Positions 1 to 9,354 of a stretch of DNA of 64,000 bases are shown in pieces; the first letter of the stretch is position 1; every line of letters begins with the position of its first letter. The notes under the pieces were generated by a model. That model did no database searches and was not told the origin of the DNA. It was given only the letters and a program-made list of their open reading frames with translations. The stretch covers positions 62,001 through 126,000 of the forward strand of contig CAJTCL010000003.1 of NCBI GenBank assembly GCA_910575005.1. The letters run 5' to 3'. This stretch comes from Lachnospiraceae bacterium. GTDB taxonomy: Bacteria > Bacillota > Clostridia > Lachnospirales > Lachnospiraceae. The position numbers and the translations under genes are program-made.

Positions 1-1
1 C

Positions 2-55
2 CCTGAGACAAAGAAAGAGAAGGAGGAAGAACATCAGCCATTAAAAAGATCATGA
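2..55 (+). CDS. C-terminal tail of an upstream protein (partial)
   Basis: The first bases read in frame as a charged tail (P-E-T-K-K-E-K-E-E-E-H-Q-P-L-K-R-S) ending in TGA. The Lys/Glu-rich composition resembles a soluble protein end, and the following ~100 bases look like a promoter and leader for the next gene. With 17 codons visible the family cannot be named, and chance is possible. Confidence 0.3.
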   Translation, partial: PETKKEKEEEHQPLKRS

Positions 56-164
56 AAGTAGTACTATTGTTTCTTTCATTTTTCCATAATTATTGATATA
101 ATAAAACATATATCATTTGAGGGGCAAGGAAGCCATGAAAGTCAACCAGGAAGGAGAAAAAGTT

Positions 165-3100
165 ATGGAAAAATGGAGAGACAGAGGAAAAAAGATTACC
201 GCTATACTGTTATCCTTAATATTAATTCTGGGAGCAGTGGATTTATCAGTATTTGCGGTAAGTGCGGCAGAGACGAATTATGGAACCAAGTTAGACAGCG
301 GCGACACAGGAGACTGCCAGTGGACGGTTTATGATTCTGATAATGACGGCACAGGTGATAAGCTGGTGATCAGCGGTGAAGGGGCGATGGGAAACAGAGA
401 ATGGATTGAACCGCTTGTGGAGATTGAACCAGCGCCTTGGGGAGCGTTTTCCCAGACGATTGATACTGTTGTGATGGAAGAGGGCGTTGTAAAAACAGGT
501 ATGGGTATATTTTGTGAGCATAATAATCTCACATCTGTGGTGATACCTGATAGTTTGACAGAGATTGTCCCGGGAACTTTTATGCGCTGTGCAGGGCTTA
601 AATCCTTAACCATTCCGGCAGGAGTAGTGGAAATAGGGGCTAGCGCTTTTTATGAGAGTGGGCTTACCTCTATTGAGATCCCAGAAGGAATTGAGACCAT
701 AAGAAACAGTGCGTTATATGGCTGCCGCGATCTTAAATCTGTGAAACTGCCCCAGAGTTTAAAAGCAATTGAAATGGTCGCTTTTGCCTTTTGCTCAGGG
801 CTTACGTCCATTGAGATTCCAGAGGGCGTGGAAGAGATCAGGGAGCTTGCGTTTCATGAGTGTTCAGGTCTTGAATCTATAAAAATACCGAAAGGTATGT
901 GCAGAATAGAATGGGAAACATTCACGGGCTGTACAAGTTTGAGAACATTGGTGATACCAGAAACTGTTACCAGTATTGCGAGACGGGCATTTAGCGGCTG
1001 TACCAGCCTTGAATCCATAGATTGGACAGACAGTATAAGAACCATTGAATTAGAAGCGTTTCAAGGCTGCACAAGTCTTAAGTCTGTTGAGCTGCCAAAG
1101 TTTCTTTCAAACATTGAAACTAGTGCTTTTTCAGATTGTACAAGCTTGGTATCTGTAGAGATACCAGAAGGTATGGAAAGTGTACCTGCGGGTATGTTTG
1201 CAGGCTGCACAAGTCTTACCTCTGTAAAGATACCGGAGGGTGTAAAACAAATTTTCCAACAAGCATTTCGAGGCTGTAATCTTACCTCTGTCGTAATTCC
1301 AGAAAGCACTACAAATATATGGGACGGAGCATTTAAGGATTGCCAAAGGTTTGAAAATATTATTTTTAAAGGCAAGAAATGCAGTTATTCTCATCAAATG
1401 TTAAGTAACACAGCAAGTAATCTCACTGCTTATGTGCCAGTGGGTTCCAGTGATTATTATGATAAGTTGAGCCAATATGGAAATCCGAATATCACTGTCA
1501 CAGAATATGATGTGGATTTTGCACAGCAGCCGCAAAATCAGAGCGCTGTATTAGGGCGCAGTGCAAAGTTCTCCGTTGTGGCAGAAGGAAGTGTGGCAGG
1601 GGAGCAGTCGTATGATTATCAATGGCAAAAGCAGCTTAGCAGTGGAGATTGGGAAGATATCCCAGACGCCAATCAGGATTCTTATCATTTGAAAGCTATT
1701 ACAGCTTCAGACATTGGCAAATATCGCTGTGTGGCCACTATGAAGGCATTGGGCATACCATTGTGTTCTAAACTATCACAGGAGGCAGAACTGGTGATTG
1801 GCAAGGTAACGCCGTATCTTGCAGAGGCTCCCACGGCGACGGCCATTACCTATGGCCAGAAATTAAACGACAGCACGTTAAACGGCGGAAAGGTACAGTA
1901 TAGCGGTGACAGCAGCCTGGAAGGTTATGATATGGCTGTAGATGGTTTCTTTTACTGGGATCATGAGGAGACAGAAAAGAGGCCTTCTGCGTTCACAGAC
2001 AGTAATCAGACAGAATACCGTGTCATTTTCCAACCTGCAGATACCTCAAGTTATTGTAGTGTTGAGACTACTGTGAAGGTCACAGTAAATAAGGCGCCCA
2101 ATACGCCTGGAATGCCAAAGATAGTTATGAATGTATCAGAAGAGTGTGCCAAGGTCAGTGATGTGCCTTTGTCAGATAATTGGCAATGGCAGCCGGAGGA
2201 TGCTCAAAAAGAGTTAGAGAGAGGAGTGCCTCTTGTTGTTACCGCAGTTTACAATGGAGCGGACAAGGGTAATTATCAGACCGAGGTTGTGGAGATTTCT
2301 ATAACAAGATCAGAATGCCTTCATGTAGGAGGCACAGCTACCTGTACAGAATATGCAGAGTGTGTGCAGTGCGGGGAAGAATATGGTTCCTTGGACAGCA
2401 GTAATCATGGCGAGACTGAGACTAGAAATGTACAGAATGTTACCTGTATACAGAATGGTTATACAGGAGATATCTGTTGCACCGCGTGTGAACAGATCAT
2501 ATCAAAAGGAACTATCATTACATCAGCAGGGAAGCATATCGGAGGTACAGCCTCTTGTGCATATCGGGCCGTATGTGAGCGCTGTGGGGAGGAATATGGA
2601 GAACTTGACAGCGAACATAAATACAAAGAGATCAGAGATGTGAAAGATGTTACCTGTACCGAAGACGGCTATACCGGAAATACATATTGTACAGAATGTG
2701 GGACAAAGGTTGCGCAAGGCACTGTGATCAAGAAGAAAGGCCATAATTATTCAGTTGAGATTGTAAGAGAGTCAACTTGTGAGCGGGCAGGTGAGCGTAT
2801 CTTTACCTGTCTCTGTGGAGACCAGTATCGAGATGGGATTCCAGCCACTTCACATCAATCTGAAATCAGAGATGGGAAGGAACCAACCTGCACAGAGGAA
2901 GGTCATTGGGGCGATACATACTGCAGCATTTGCGGACTCCTGTTATATAAAGGAAACAGCAAACCAGCATTTGGACATGAATATAGCAGTACAGTGACTA
3001 AGAAGCCGACGAGACTGGAAGAAGGAATTAGAACTTATACTTGTAAACGTACTGGCTGCAAAGATACTTATACTAAGCCGATTCCGAGGCTTGCAGCGCC

Positions 3101-3743
3101 CAAGACCGGCATCAGGATAAAAAATGCCAATCTAACTTATAAGGTGACAAAGTCTGATGATAAGAATGGTACGGTACAATTTTTAAAATCAGAAAAAACG
3201 AATTTGGAGACGGCGATCATTCCAGCATTTATAGATATTGACGGCGTAAAATATAAGGTGACATCTATTGCCGCCAATGCTTTTCAAAACAGCAGATTAA
3301 AAAAGGCGGCGATTGGAAATAATGTCACCACGATTGGCAGTAATGCCTTTAGCGGTTGTAAAAAGTTGACTACTGTTACAATGGGAAAGAAAGTCAAGAC
3401 CATTGGAAAAAGTGCTTTTAGCGGTTGTGGCCGTTTAAAAACATTGAGTTTGGGAGCAAATGTCACTACAATCAATGAAAAAGCGTTCTATCAATGTGTA
3501 GCCCTTACCCGAATTACTATTCCAGCAAAGGTAAATAAGATTGGCAAACAGGGCTTACAGGGTTGCAAAAAGTTGAAAACAATTACCATCAAGACAAAGA
3601 AACTCACCAATAAGAATGTGGGAGCATCAGCATTTAAGGGAATCCATGCTAAGGCTGTGATAAATGTTCCTAAGAGCAAGGTTAAATCTTATCAGAAATT
3701 ATTGAAGGCGAAAGGGATAGGATCTAAAGTTCAAGTGAGATGA
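165..3743 (+). CDS. Secreted BspA-like leucine-rich-repeat protein with Ig-like and Cys-rich modules
   Basis: A 1192-residue predicted exported surface protein. ATG 165 is preferred because AAGGAG lies 8 bases upstream and a basic N-terminus with a hydrophobic core (ILLSLILILG) follows; ATG 135 and TTG 117 are alternatives with weaker sites. Order: signal peptide (about 1-35); roughly a dozen BspA-type LRR_5 repeats (about 90-420, recurring I-P-E-G and F-x-G-C-T-S-L); an Ig-like segment (about 445-545); a further beta-rich segment (about 550-720); four or five Cys-rich units with paired C-x2-C (about 725-980); and a C-terminal LRR_5 block with a V-P-K-S-K ending. BspA-type repeats are known in adhesins; the ligand here is unknown. 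No LPXTG motif is seen. The C-terminal block recurs in the GH2 and SGNH proteins of this window. Confidence 0.85.
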   Translation: MEKWRDRGKKITAILLSLILILGAVDLSVFAVSAAETNYGTKLDSGDTGDCQWTVYDSDNDGTGDKLVISGEGAMGNREWIEPLVEIEPAPWGAFSQTIDTVVMEEGVVKTGMGIFCEHNNLTSVVIPDSLTEIVPGTFMRCAGLKSLTIPAGVVEIGASAFYESGLTSIEIPEGIETIRNSALYGCRDLKSVKLPQSLKAIEMVAFAFCSGLTSIEIPEGVEEIRELAFHECSGLESIKIPKGMCRIEWETFTGCTSLRTLVIPETVTSIARRAFSGCTSLESIDWTDSIRTIELEAFQGCTSLKSVELPKFLSNIETSAFSDCTSLVSVEIPEGMESVPAGMFAGCTSLTSVKIPEGVKQIFQQAFRGCNLTSVVIPESTTNIWDGAFKDCQRFENIIFKGKKCSYSHQMLSNTASNLTAYVPVGSSDYYDKLSQYGNPNITVTEYDVDFAQQPQNQSAVLGRSAKFSVVAEGSVAGEQSYDYQWQKQLSSGDWEDIPDANQDSYHLKAITASDIGKYRCVATMKALGIPLCSKLSQEAELVIGKVTPYLAEAPTATAITYGQKLNDSTLNGGKVQYSGDSSLEGYDMAVDGFFYWDHEETEKRPSAFTDSNQTEYRVIFQPADTSSYCSVETTVKVTVNKAPNTPGMPKIVMNVSEECAKVSDVPLSDNWQWQPEDAQKELERGVPLVVTAVYNGADKGNYQTEVVEISITRSECLHVGGTATCTEYAECVQCGEEYGSLDSSNHGETETRNVQNVTCIQNGYTGDICCTACEQIISKGTIITSAGKHIGGTASCAYRAVCERCGEEYGELDSEHKYKEIRDVKDVTCTEDGYTGNTYCTECGTKVAQGTVIKKKGHNYSVEIVRESTCERAGERIFTCLCGDQYRDGIPATSHQSEIRDGKEPTCTEEGHWGDTYCSICGLLLYKGNSKPAFGHEYSSTVTKKPTRLEEGIRTYTCKRTGCKDTYTKPIPRLAAPKTGIRIKNANLTYKVTKSDDKNGTVQFLKSEKTNLETAIIPAFIDIDGVKYKVTSIAANAFQNSRLKKAAIGNNVTTIGSNAFSGCKKLTTVTMGKKVKTIGKSAFSGCGRLKTLSLGANVTTINEKAFYQCVALTRITIPAKVNKIGKQGLQGCKKLKTITIKTKKLTNKNVGASAFKGIHAKAVINVPKSKVKSYQKLLKAKGIGSKVQVR

Positions 3744-3841
3744 TTGGTATATTGAAAGAGAGTAATTTGGCTCCTTCACTGAGGTTTTTAACACAGCTAT
3801 AACAAGTTTAATAAATAAAGCAAATATGTTTTTGAAGAAAC

Positions 3842-3927
3842 GCTTCCGGCGAATGGCAAAATGTGTGGATGGATAGATACTGAAAAAGAATTCCACATGC
3901 TGTCAGCAAAATGCCGGAGGTGTTTTT
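3842..3927 (+). terminator. Probable intrinsic terminator after the first LRR gene
   Basis: CTTCCGGC pairs with GCCGGAGG across a long imperfect hairpin (inner pairing ATGTGTGG with CCACAT), followed by TGTTTTTAATTTTG. The stem is interrupted, so the call is tentative. Confidence 0.35.
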
Positions 3928-3981
3928 AATTTTGTTTGCGGATGCATGTTACAAAATGAGGTAATTCAATATGTTTTTTTA

Positions 3982-4010
3982 TTGCTAAATTAAGGGAATT
4001 CAGATATAAT
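3982..4010 (+). promoter_or_regulatory. Sigma-A-type promoter for the 1750-residue surface protein
   Basis: TTGCTA (-35) and TATAAT (-10) are separated by exactly 17 bases. The -10 box lies about 60 bases before the ATG at 4070. Since no terminator is visible before cbiD, this promoter could also feed the cobalamin genes (inference). Confidence 0.6.
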
Positions 4011-4069
4011 TTTAAATATCATTATAAGGAGCGAAACAAAAAAATATAATTAGAAAGAAGGAGTGGAAA

Positions 4070-7000
4070 ATGAGAAAGCTGCGTAAAACGATCAGCTTTT
4101 TGCTGGTACTGGCGCTGGTATGGGGATTAGTACCGACGTCCTATGCAGAACCTGAGGAGGTTCTGGCTGTTGAGACACCCACAGGACCGACTTCGGAAAC
4201 GTGTGGGGCGGATATTACCTGGGAATTAACAATTGATGATGAGGCTGAATGGGATTTGGCACAGGGGCAGCCCTACAAGCTTACCTTGACGGGAAGCGGG
4301 GAGATGACAAATTATACAGCACAAAATAAAGCCCCTTGGTATGAATATTGTGCGATGATTACCTCCGTGTCTATCGAAGAGGGAATTACCTCAATTGGGA
4401 ATTTTTCTTTTTTTAACTGTGTAAGCTTAAAATCTCTTACACTTCCAAATAGTGTTGCTGTCATTGGTTCGGAAGCTTTTAATGGCTGTAAACTTTTGGA
4501 AACAGTTGTATGCGGAACAGGATTGAAAACCATTGGCACAAAGGCATTTTCGGGAAATTCTAAATTAAATTCCATACAGTTGAATGAGGGATTGGAGACC
4601 ATAGGAAAATCTGCATTTTATTATTGTCGTAATTTAGCTTCAGTTTCATTTCCAAACAGTTTAGTTGCTGTGAAGGATAAAGCTTTTGAATTATCAGGTC
4701 TTACCAGTATTGCGATACCAGAAAATGTGTCAGAGTTAGGAGTGAATATTGTATATCTCAGCGATAAACTGCAGAGTATTTCTGTAGCAGAGAATAATAC
4801 ATCTTTTCGTGCATGGGACAATGTGCTCTATCAATTAAGCGAGGATGGCACTCCCTATCAGACGTTGGCATATGCATATGCAAGTGGATCTGGTACAGTT
4901 CAAATTGCAGAACAGACGGAGAAAATTGGACATAGTACATTTTATAAAGCTGCTAAAGTTACTTCTGTAATTTTAGCAGATACGATAAAAGAAATTGGAG
5001 AAGATTCTTTTTATCAGACCAATATAGAATATATAGATTTTCCAGAAAGTCTGGAAAAAATAGGGAATACAGCGTTTGTGGGATGTAAAAACTTGAAAGA
5101 AATTCATATTCCAGATCAAGTTCAGAGTATTGGTATCTATGCATTTTGGCTTTGTGAAGGTATAAAAACGATTACGGTTGGCAAAGGTCTGCAGTCCTTA
5201 AACGGTTATATTATAATGGATTGTATTGCTTTAGATACCATTACAATTTCTAAAGAAAACCCTTATCTGGATGTGATAGACAATGTTGTCTATAACAAAG
5301 ATCATACCACATTATATTTGTATGCTCCTGCGAAAACAGAAGAGACTTATTATGTGTTAGATACAGTGAGATCAATTGGAGATTATAGTATTCGTTCAGC
5401 ACAATTTTTAACAGAATTATATATGCCAGAATCATTGAACTATTTTTCAAAAAAATCCTGCATGTATACGAATCTGAAGTTAAAATCAATCTATTTTCCA
5501 GGAAATGCGCCAACTTTTGACACTAGTTCAAATATTGAGGTAGAGAATGTATTGATTTATCGAGATCCCTCTACTACCGGATGGGATGCCGAAGGATGGG
5601 GACAATTTAATTTTGCAGATTGGGATCCCAGCAATGTAGAACAGAATCAAGGGACATTTGGGGATGTTTCCTGGAACTATGAGGCAGATAAGGGACGCAT
5701 CATATTTACAGGTTCGGGAGAAATACCAGATTTTACGCAAGGATCTCCAGCTCCCTGGAATGCTTATATCAGTGATATTCAAACGATTGAGGCTGAACAT
5801 GTGACCAAGATAGGAAATTATGCTTTCCAAAACGCTGAGAAATTGCTGCGCTTAAAGACAGGTGTGCAGCTTCAGAAAATTGGAGATTATGCTTTTGCAG
5901 ATTGTTCCAAATTGATCTATCTGGATATTGCAGCAGTGGAAGAAATCGGTGTCAGCGCTTTTCGTAACAATAGTTCCATCAAAGAATGTCTGGATTTGGA
6001 AAAAGTATCTTCCATTGGCGCAGGTGCATTTGCGGGCTGCAGTACGCTTACAGACATTACATTAGGAGCTCATTTGACAGCTTTGGAAGAAAATGTTTTT
6101 GCAGGCTGTTTTGCTCTGTCTGGCTTTATGATACCAGAACGTGTATCGGCGATAGGCTCAAATGCTTTGAAAGATTGTACCAGTCTGCGCACGATCAATA
6201 TTCCTGCCAGTGTACAGAGCATAGGTGCACAGGCATTTGCTGGAGACACACAATTGCAAAAAGTATATTTTTATGGCGGTGTTCCTGGCAATTGGGCAAC
6301 TGATAGTTTTATCAACTGCAATAATTCGCTAATTCTTTACTACCGAACCTCTCAGGAAGGTTGGACACAGTTAGGGAATATGTGGAACAATGTGCCGATT
6401 CAAGGACAAGATCAGTTCTACACAGAGAGAGAAGATCATTATTCCTTTGGCAATGTGGCTTCTTCCTTTGGATATTCGCCTGACTACTGTATTCCAAGAC
6501 AACGGTATGTGGATGTATTGGACAGCATTATCAATGGAACTTACTACTATGCGATCAATGAGGATTGGCGTGGAAACTGCTTTGGTATGGTAAGCTCTAC
6601 CTTGGAATTTTATGAAAATTCTGATAAGTTTCGGGTATCTGATTTTGATGCCTCGGCTGAAAATCTCTATGATCTTGCTGCGCCCCAAGATCAGAATGCA
6701 GCTTTGACAAAATTGATTGAGGCTTATCAGATTTCTCAGTATAAATCTGTTGGTGCCAGTTTTTATGATATGATCAGTAAAGGTACCAATAATTATCGAA
6801 GTTTGATTAAGAGAGTAGAAGAATTTGAGCGTTCTGGCGGTCTTAGCGTGGATTCTCAGGCAGAGCCGATTGTTATGCTGTTATTCTCAAAATGTTCCGG
6901 TCATGCGGTAATTCCGGTCTCTGTTGACCAAGCAGACAATGGAGATTTTAAGATTAAAATCTATGATCCCAATTATCCTTCTGCTTTACAGACATTGACC

Positions 7001-9322
7001 GTTTACAAAGATTTTAGTGGTATCTCTTATAAATTTTATGTCTATGCTGCTTATATGGATTACAGTGCAATGTCAGCTGCCATGTCAGGGGTACAGCTTC
7101 ATGAGGGCGTGGAGGATAATTCCGTTTATATTTCCATTGACAAGGAAGATGGAATTGTGCGAAATACAGAAGGGCAGGGAATTGATGAGATTGAAGGTGC
7201 CTATGAGCAGAAATCTTTCCAGGGACAGGAAGAAGATGTTTTCTCAGGTATTCGCAGTTTTGTGCTTCCCAAAGGGGATTATAAGGTTGCAGTGGAATCT
7301 GCCAAAACTCCAGCCGAATCAGAAGGTAATACAACAGAAGAACAAGGCGTTACATTTTATATGGCAACAGGTAACAGCTATGCAAAAGTGAATTCCTCAG
7401 ATGAAAAAGCAATTTTAGATGTCAAGGAATCTGCATCAGAAGCAGGCGCTTTGACGATCGAACTGCAGTCAGAGTCCACAGAACAGGAAAAGGCTTCCAT
7501 TACCCTGGTCAATACAGATGGTATGGAGCGGACAGTAGATGTGACAGGTTCCAGTGCTACTGTCACGGTAGCTGAGAATGAATCCATTGCCATCCAGGTG
7601 CCGACAAGTGAGGCGGTTTCCATTGACGGCAAAGAGGTGGAAGTAAAAGACGGCCAAGTGGAATCTTCCTTTGAGGCTGCTCCAGGAGAAAACCCCTTAA
7701 AAGCGGGAGATTTAGATACCAATGTAAGTTGTGACGCACAAAATAAATTGAGCGGAAAAATCAGCGCCACAGTGGTTTCTAATGCCTCTGCTGCCCAGGA
7801 GACAGAAATCACAGCCGAGTATCTGGACAGCAAGGGAAAGGTTGTGGCCTCCTATACAGAGAAAAAGCAGTTAAAGCCAGGCTTAAACACGGTGGAACTT
7901 TCCTTTGATTCCCTGGCAGCAGATTTTGGGGAGAGCACAGGGGAGGTAATGTTATCCTGCAGATTTACTGTTACAGATCAGGCAGGCCATTCTGCTGCAG
8001 CTATTGCGGAGGATATAAAAGTGTCTCTGATTGATAAACCAGGAGTAGAAGATCCCGATAAACCAGGGACGGAAGAACCAGATAAGCCAGGAGTAGAAGA
8101 TCCCGATAAACCAGGGACGGAAGAACCAGATAAGCCAGGAGTAGAAGATCCCGATAAACCAGGAACAGAAGACCCCGATAAACCAGGAACAGAAGAACCA
8201 GATAAGCCAGGAGTAGAAGATCCCGATAAACCAGGAACAGAAGACCCCGATAAACCAGGAACAGAAGAACCAGATAAACCAGGAACAGAAGACCCCGATA
8301 AACCAGGAACAGAAGAACCAAATAAGCCAGGTATTACAGAGGTTGAGGTCAAAGAGGTATCTATCTTGGAGAGCAATCTAATACTTGGTGTGGGTGAGAA
8401 GATCCAGTTAAAAGCAGAAGTTGCCCCAGAAAATGCCACCAACAAAACGCTTGTTTACAAAACATCGAATGACAATGCACAAGTGAGTGAAACAGGTCTG
8501 GTGACAGCGAAAAAAGTAGGTACCACTACGGTTACTGTGGAAGCCAAAAATGGGAAAAGGGCAGAGGTGGAAGTGGTGGTAAAGAAAGCGCCAGAGAAGA
8601 TGACACTGAATGCACAGAGTAAGGCGCTTAAACCAGGAGAGACATTCCAGATCAAAGTGACTCTGCCGAAAGATTGTGCAAGCCGCAGCATCACTTATAG
8701 TTCCAGTGCTCAGTCAGTTGCCACAGTTTCTTCTACTGGCAAGATAACAGCAAAGAAAAAGGGAACTACTATGATTACCGTGCAGACTTACAATGGGAAG
8801 AAAGCCCAGATAAAAGTGGAAGTGAAAGTGGATGTGGCAGTCAGGACGGTAAGTTTGTCAGATAAGAAGCTGACCCTAGGGGCAGGAGAAAAGTATCAGC
8901 TCAATGCCTCCATCCGTCCGAAAAATGCCACAGATAAAAAATTGACTTACAAAGCGTCTGGAAATAAAGTAAAAGTGACAGGAAAAGGGCTGGTAACAGC
9001 GAAGAAGCCAGGAAAGGCAACCATTACAGTAATGGCCAAAAATGGCAAAAAGGCAGCCGTGGCAATCACAGTAAAAAAAGCACCAAAAAAGGTGACACTG
9101 AATGTCAAGAAAAAGATATTAAAGGTTGGTAAGAAGTACCAGATCAAGGCAAAACTGCCAAAGGGCACAGCAAGTTGCAAGCTGACCTATACATCCAGTA
9201 AAAAGAAGGTGGCTTCCGTTACCAGTACCGGAAAAGTAACAGCGAAGAAAAAGGGAAATGCAGTTATTACAGTGAAAACCTTTAATGGCAAGAAGGCAAA
9301 GCTTAAGATTACAGTAAAATAG
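4070..9322 (+). CDS. Giant secreted LRR protein with embedded putative Cys peptidase domain and BIG2 repeats
   Basis: A 1750-residue predicted exported protein; ATG follows GAAGGAG at good spacing. Domains: signal peptide (about 1-27, ending S-Y-A-E); LRR_5 repeats in two blocks (about 85-500 and 530-770), each introduced by a G-S-G-E-M/I motif; a globular domain (about 800-1010) with G-N-C-F-G-M (Cys837), G-H-A-V-I-P (His945) and Y-D-P-N-Y-P (Asp966), the Cys/His/Asp order of papain-like folds; a beta-rich region (about 1015-1320); a stalk of (E/D)PDKPG(T/V)E units (about 1322-1420); and four BIG2-type domains (about 1425-1750). Peptidase activity is inferred from motif order only. A surface location is likely. 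cbiD begins 32 bases after the stop with no terminator between. Activity against host or microbial proteins is conceivable but undemonstrated. Confidence 0.85.
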   Translation: MRKLRKTISFLLVLALVWGLVPTSYAEPEEVLAVETPTGPTSETCGADITWELTIDDEAEWDLAQGQPYKLTLTGSGEMTNYTAQNKAPWYEYCAMITSVSIEEGITSIGNFSFFNCVSLKSLTLPNSVAVIGSEAFNGCKLLETVVCGTGLKTIGTKAFSGNSKLNSIQLNEGLETIGKSAFYYCRNLASVSFPNSLVAVKDKAFELSGLTSIAIPENVSELGVNIVYLSDKLQSISVAENNTSFRAWDNVLYQLSEDGTPYQTLAYAYASGSGTVQIAEQTEKIGHSTFYKAAKVTSVILADTIKEIGEDSFYQTNIEYIDFPESLEKIGNTAFVGCKNLKEIHIPDQVQSIGIYAFWLCEGIKTITVGKGLQSLNGYIIMDCIALDTITISKENPYLDVIDNVVYNKDHTTLYLYAPAKTEETYYVLDTVRSIGDYSIRSAQFLTELYMPESLNYFSKKSCMYTNLKLKSIYFPGNAPTFDTSSNIEVENVLIYRDPSTTGWDAEGWGQFNFADWDPSNVEQNQGTFGDVSWNYEADKGRIIFTGSGEIPDFTQGSPAPWNAYISDIQTIEAEHVTKIGNYAFQNAEKLLRLKTGVQLQKIGDYAFADCSKLIYLDIAAVEEIGVSAFRNNSSIKECLDLEKVSSIGAGAFAGCSTLTDITLGAHLTALEENVFAGCFALSGFMIPERVSAIGSNALKDCTSLRTINIPASVQSIGAQAFAGDTQLQKVYFYGGVPGNWATDSFINCNNSLILYYRTSQEGWTQLGNMWNNVPIQGQDQFYTEREDHYSFGNVASSFGYSPDYCIPRQRYVDVLDSIINGTYYYAINEDWRGNCFGMVSSTLEFYENSDKFRVSDFDASAENLYDLAAPQDQNAALTKLIEAYQISQYKSVGASFYDMISKGTNNYRSLIKRVEEFERSGGLSVDSQAEPIVMLLFSKCSGHAVIPVSVDQADNGDFKIKIYDPNYPSALQTLTVYKDFSGISYKFYVYAAYMDYSAMSAAMSGVQLHEGVEDNSVYISIDKEDGIVRNTEGQGIDEIEGAYEQKSFQGQEEDVFSGIRSFVLPKGDYKVAVESAKTPAESEGNTTEEQGVTFYMATGNSYAKVNSSDEKAILDVKESASEAGALTIELQSESTEQEKASITLVNTDGMERTVDVTGSSATVTVAENESIAIQVPTSEAVSIDGKEVEVKDGQVESSFEAAPGENPLKAGDLDTNVSCDAQNKLSGKISATVVSNASAAQETEITAEYLDSKGKVVASYTEKKQLKPGLNTVELSFDSLAADFGESTGEVMLSCRFTVTDQAGHSAAAIAEDIKVSLIDKPGVEDPDKPGTEEPDKPGVEDPDKPGTEEPDKPGVEDPDKPGTEDPDKPGTEEPDKPGVEDPDKPGTEDPDKPGTEEPDKPGTEDPDKPGTEEPNKPGITEVEVKEVSILESNLILGVGEKIQLKAEVAPENATNKTLVYKTSNDNAQVSETGLVTAKKVGTTTVTVEAKNGKRAEVEVVVKKAPEKMTLNAQSKALKPGETFQIKVTLPKDCASRSITYSSSAQSVATVSSTGKITAKKKGTTMITVQTYNGKKAQIKVEVKVDVAVRTVSLSDKKLTLGAGEKYQLNASIRPKNATDKKLTYKASGNKVKVTGKGLVTAKKPGKATITVMAKNGKKAAVAITVKKAPKKVTLNVKKKILKVGKKYQIKAKLPKGTASCKLTYTSSKKKVASVTSTGKVTAKKKGNAVITVKTFNGKKAKLKITVK
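8033..8331 (+). repeat. In-frame tandem repeat coding a DPDKPGTE stalk
   Basis: About twelve 24-base units code for D-K-P-G-(V/T)-E-(D/E)-(P), alternating in higher-order pairs. The nucleotide sequence is nearly invariant, so copy number may vary between strains. Pro/Gly/Asp-rich stretches of this kind usually act as extended wall-spanning spacers. Confidence 0.9.
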
Positions 9323-9354
9323 AAAGAACAATGATATAGGAAGAAAAGCAGAGC

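Noticed and set aside
6312-6688. Minus-strand frames across the peptidase-like domain
   Set aside because: They are shadows of the plus-strand gene and lack starts with ribosome sites.
7978-8445. Minus-strand frame coding for a long S-G-S-S-V-P-G-L repeat
   Set aside because: It is the antisense of the DKPG stalk of the plus-strand gene; repeats leave several frames open. No ribosome site or independent evidence.
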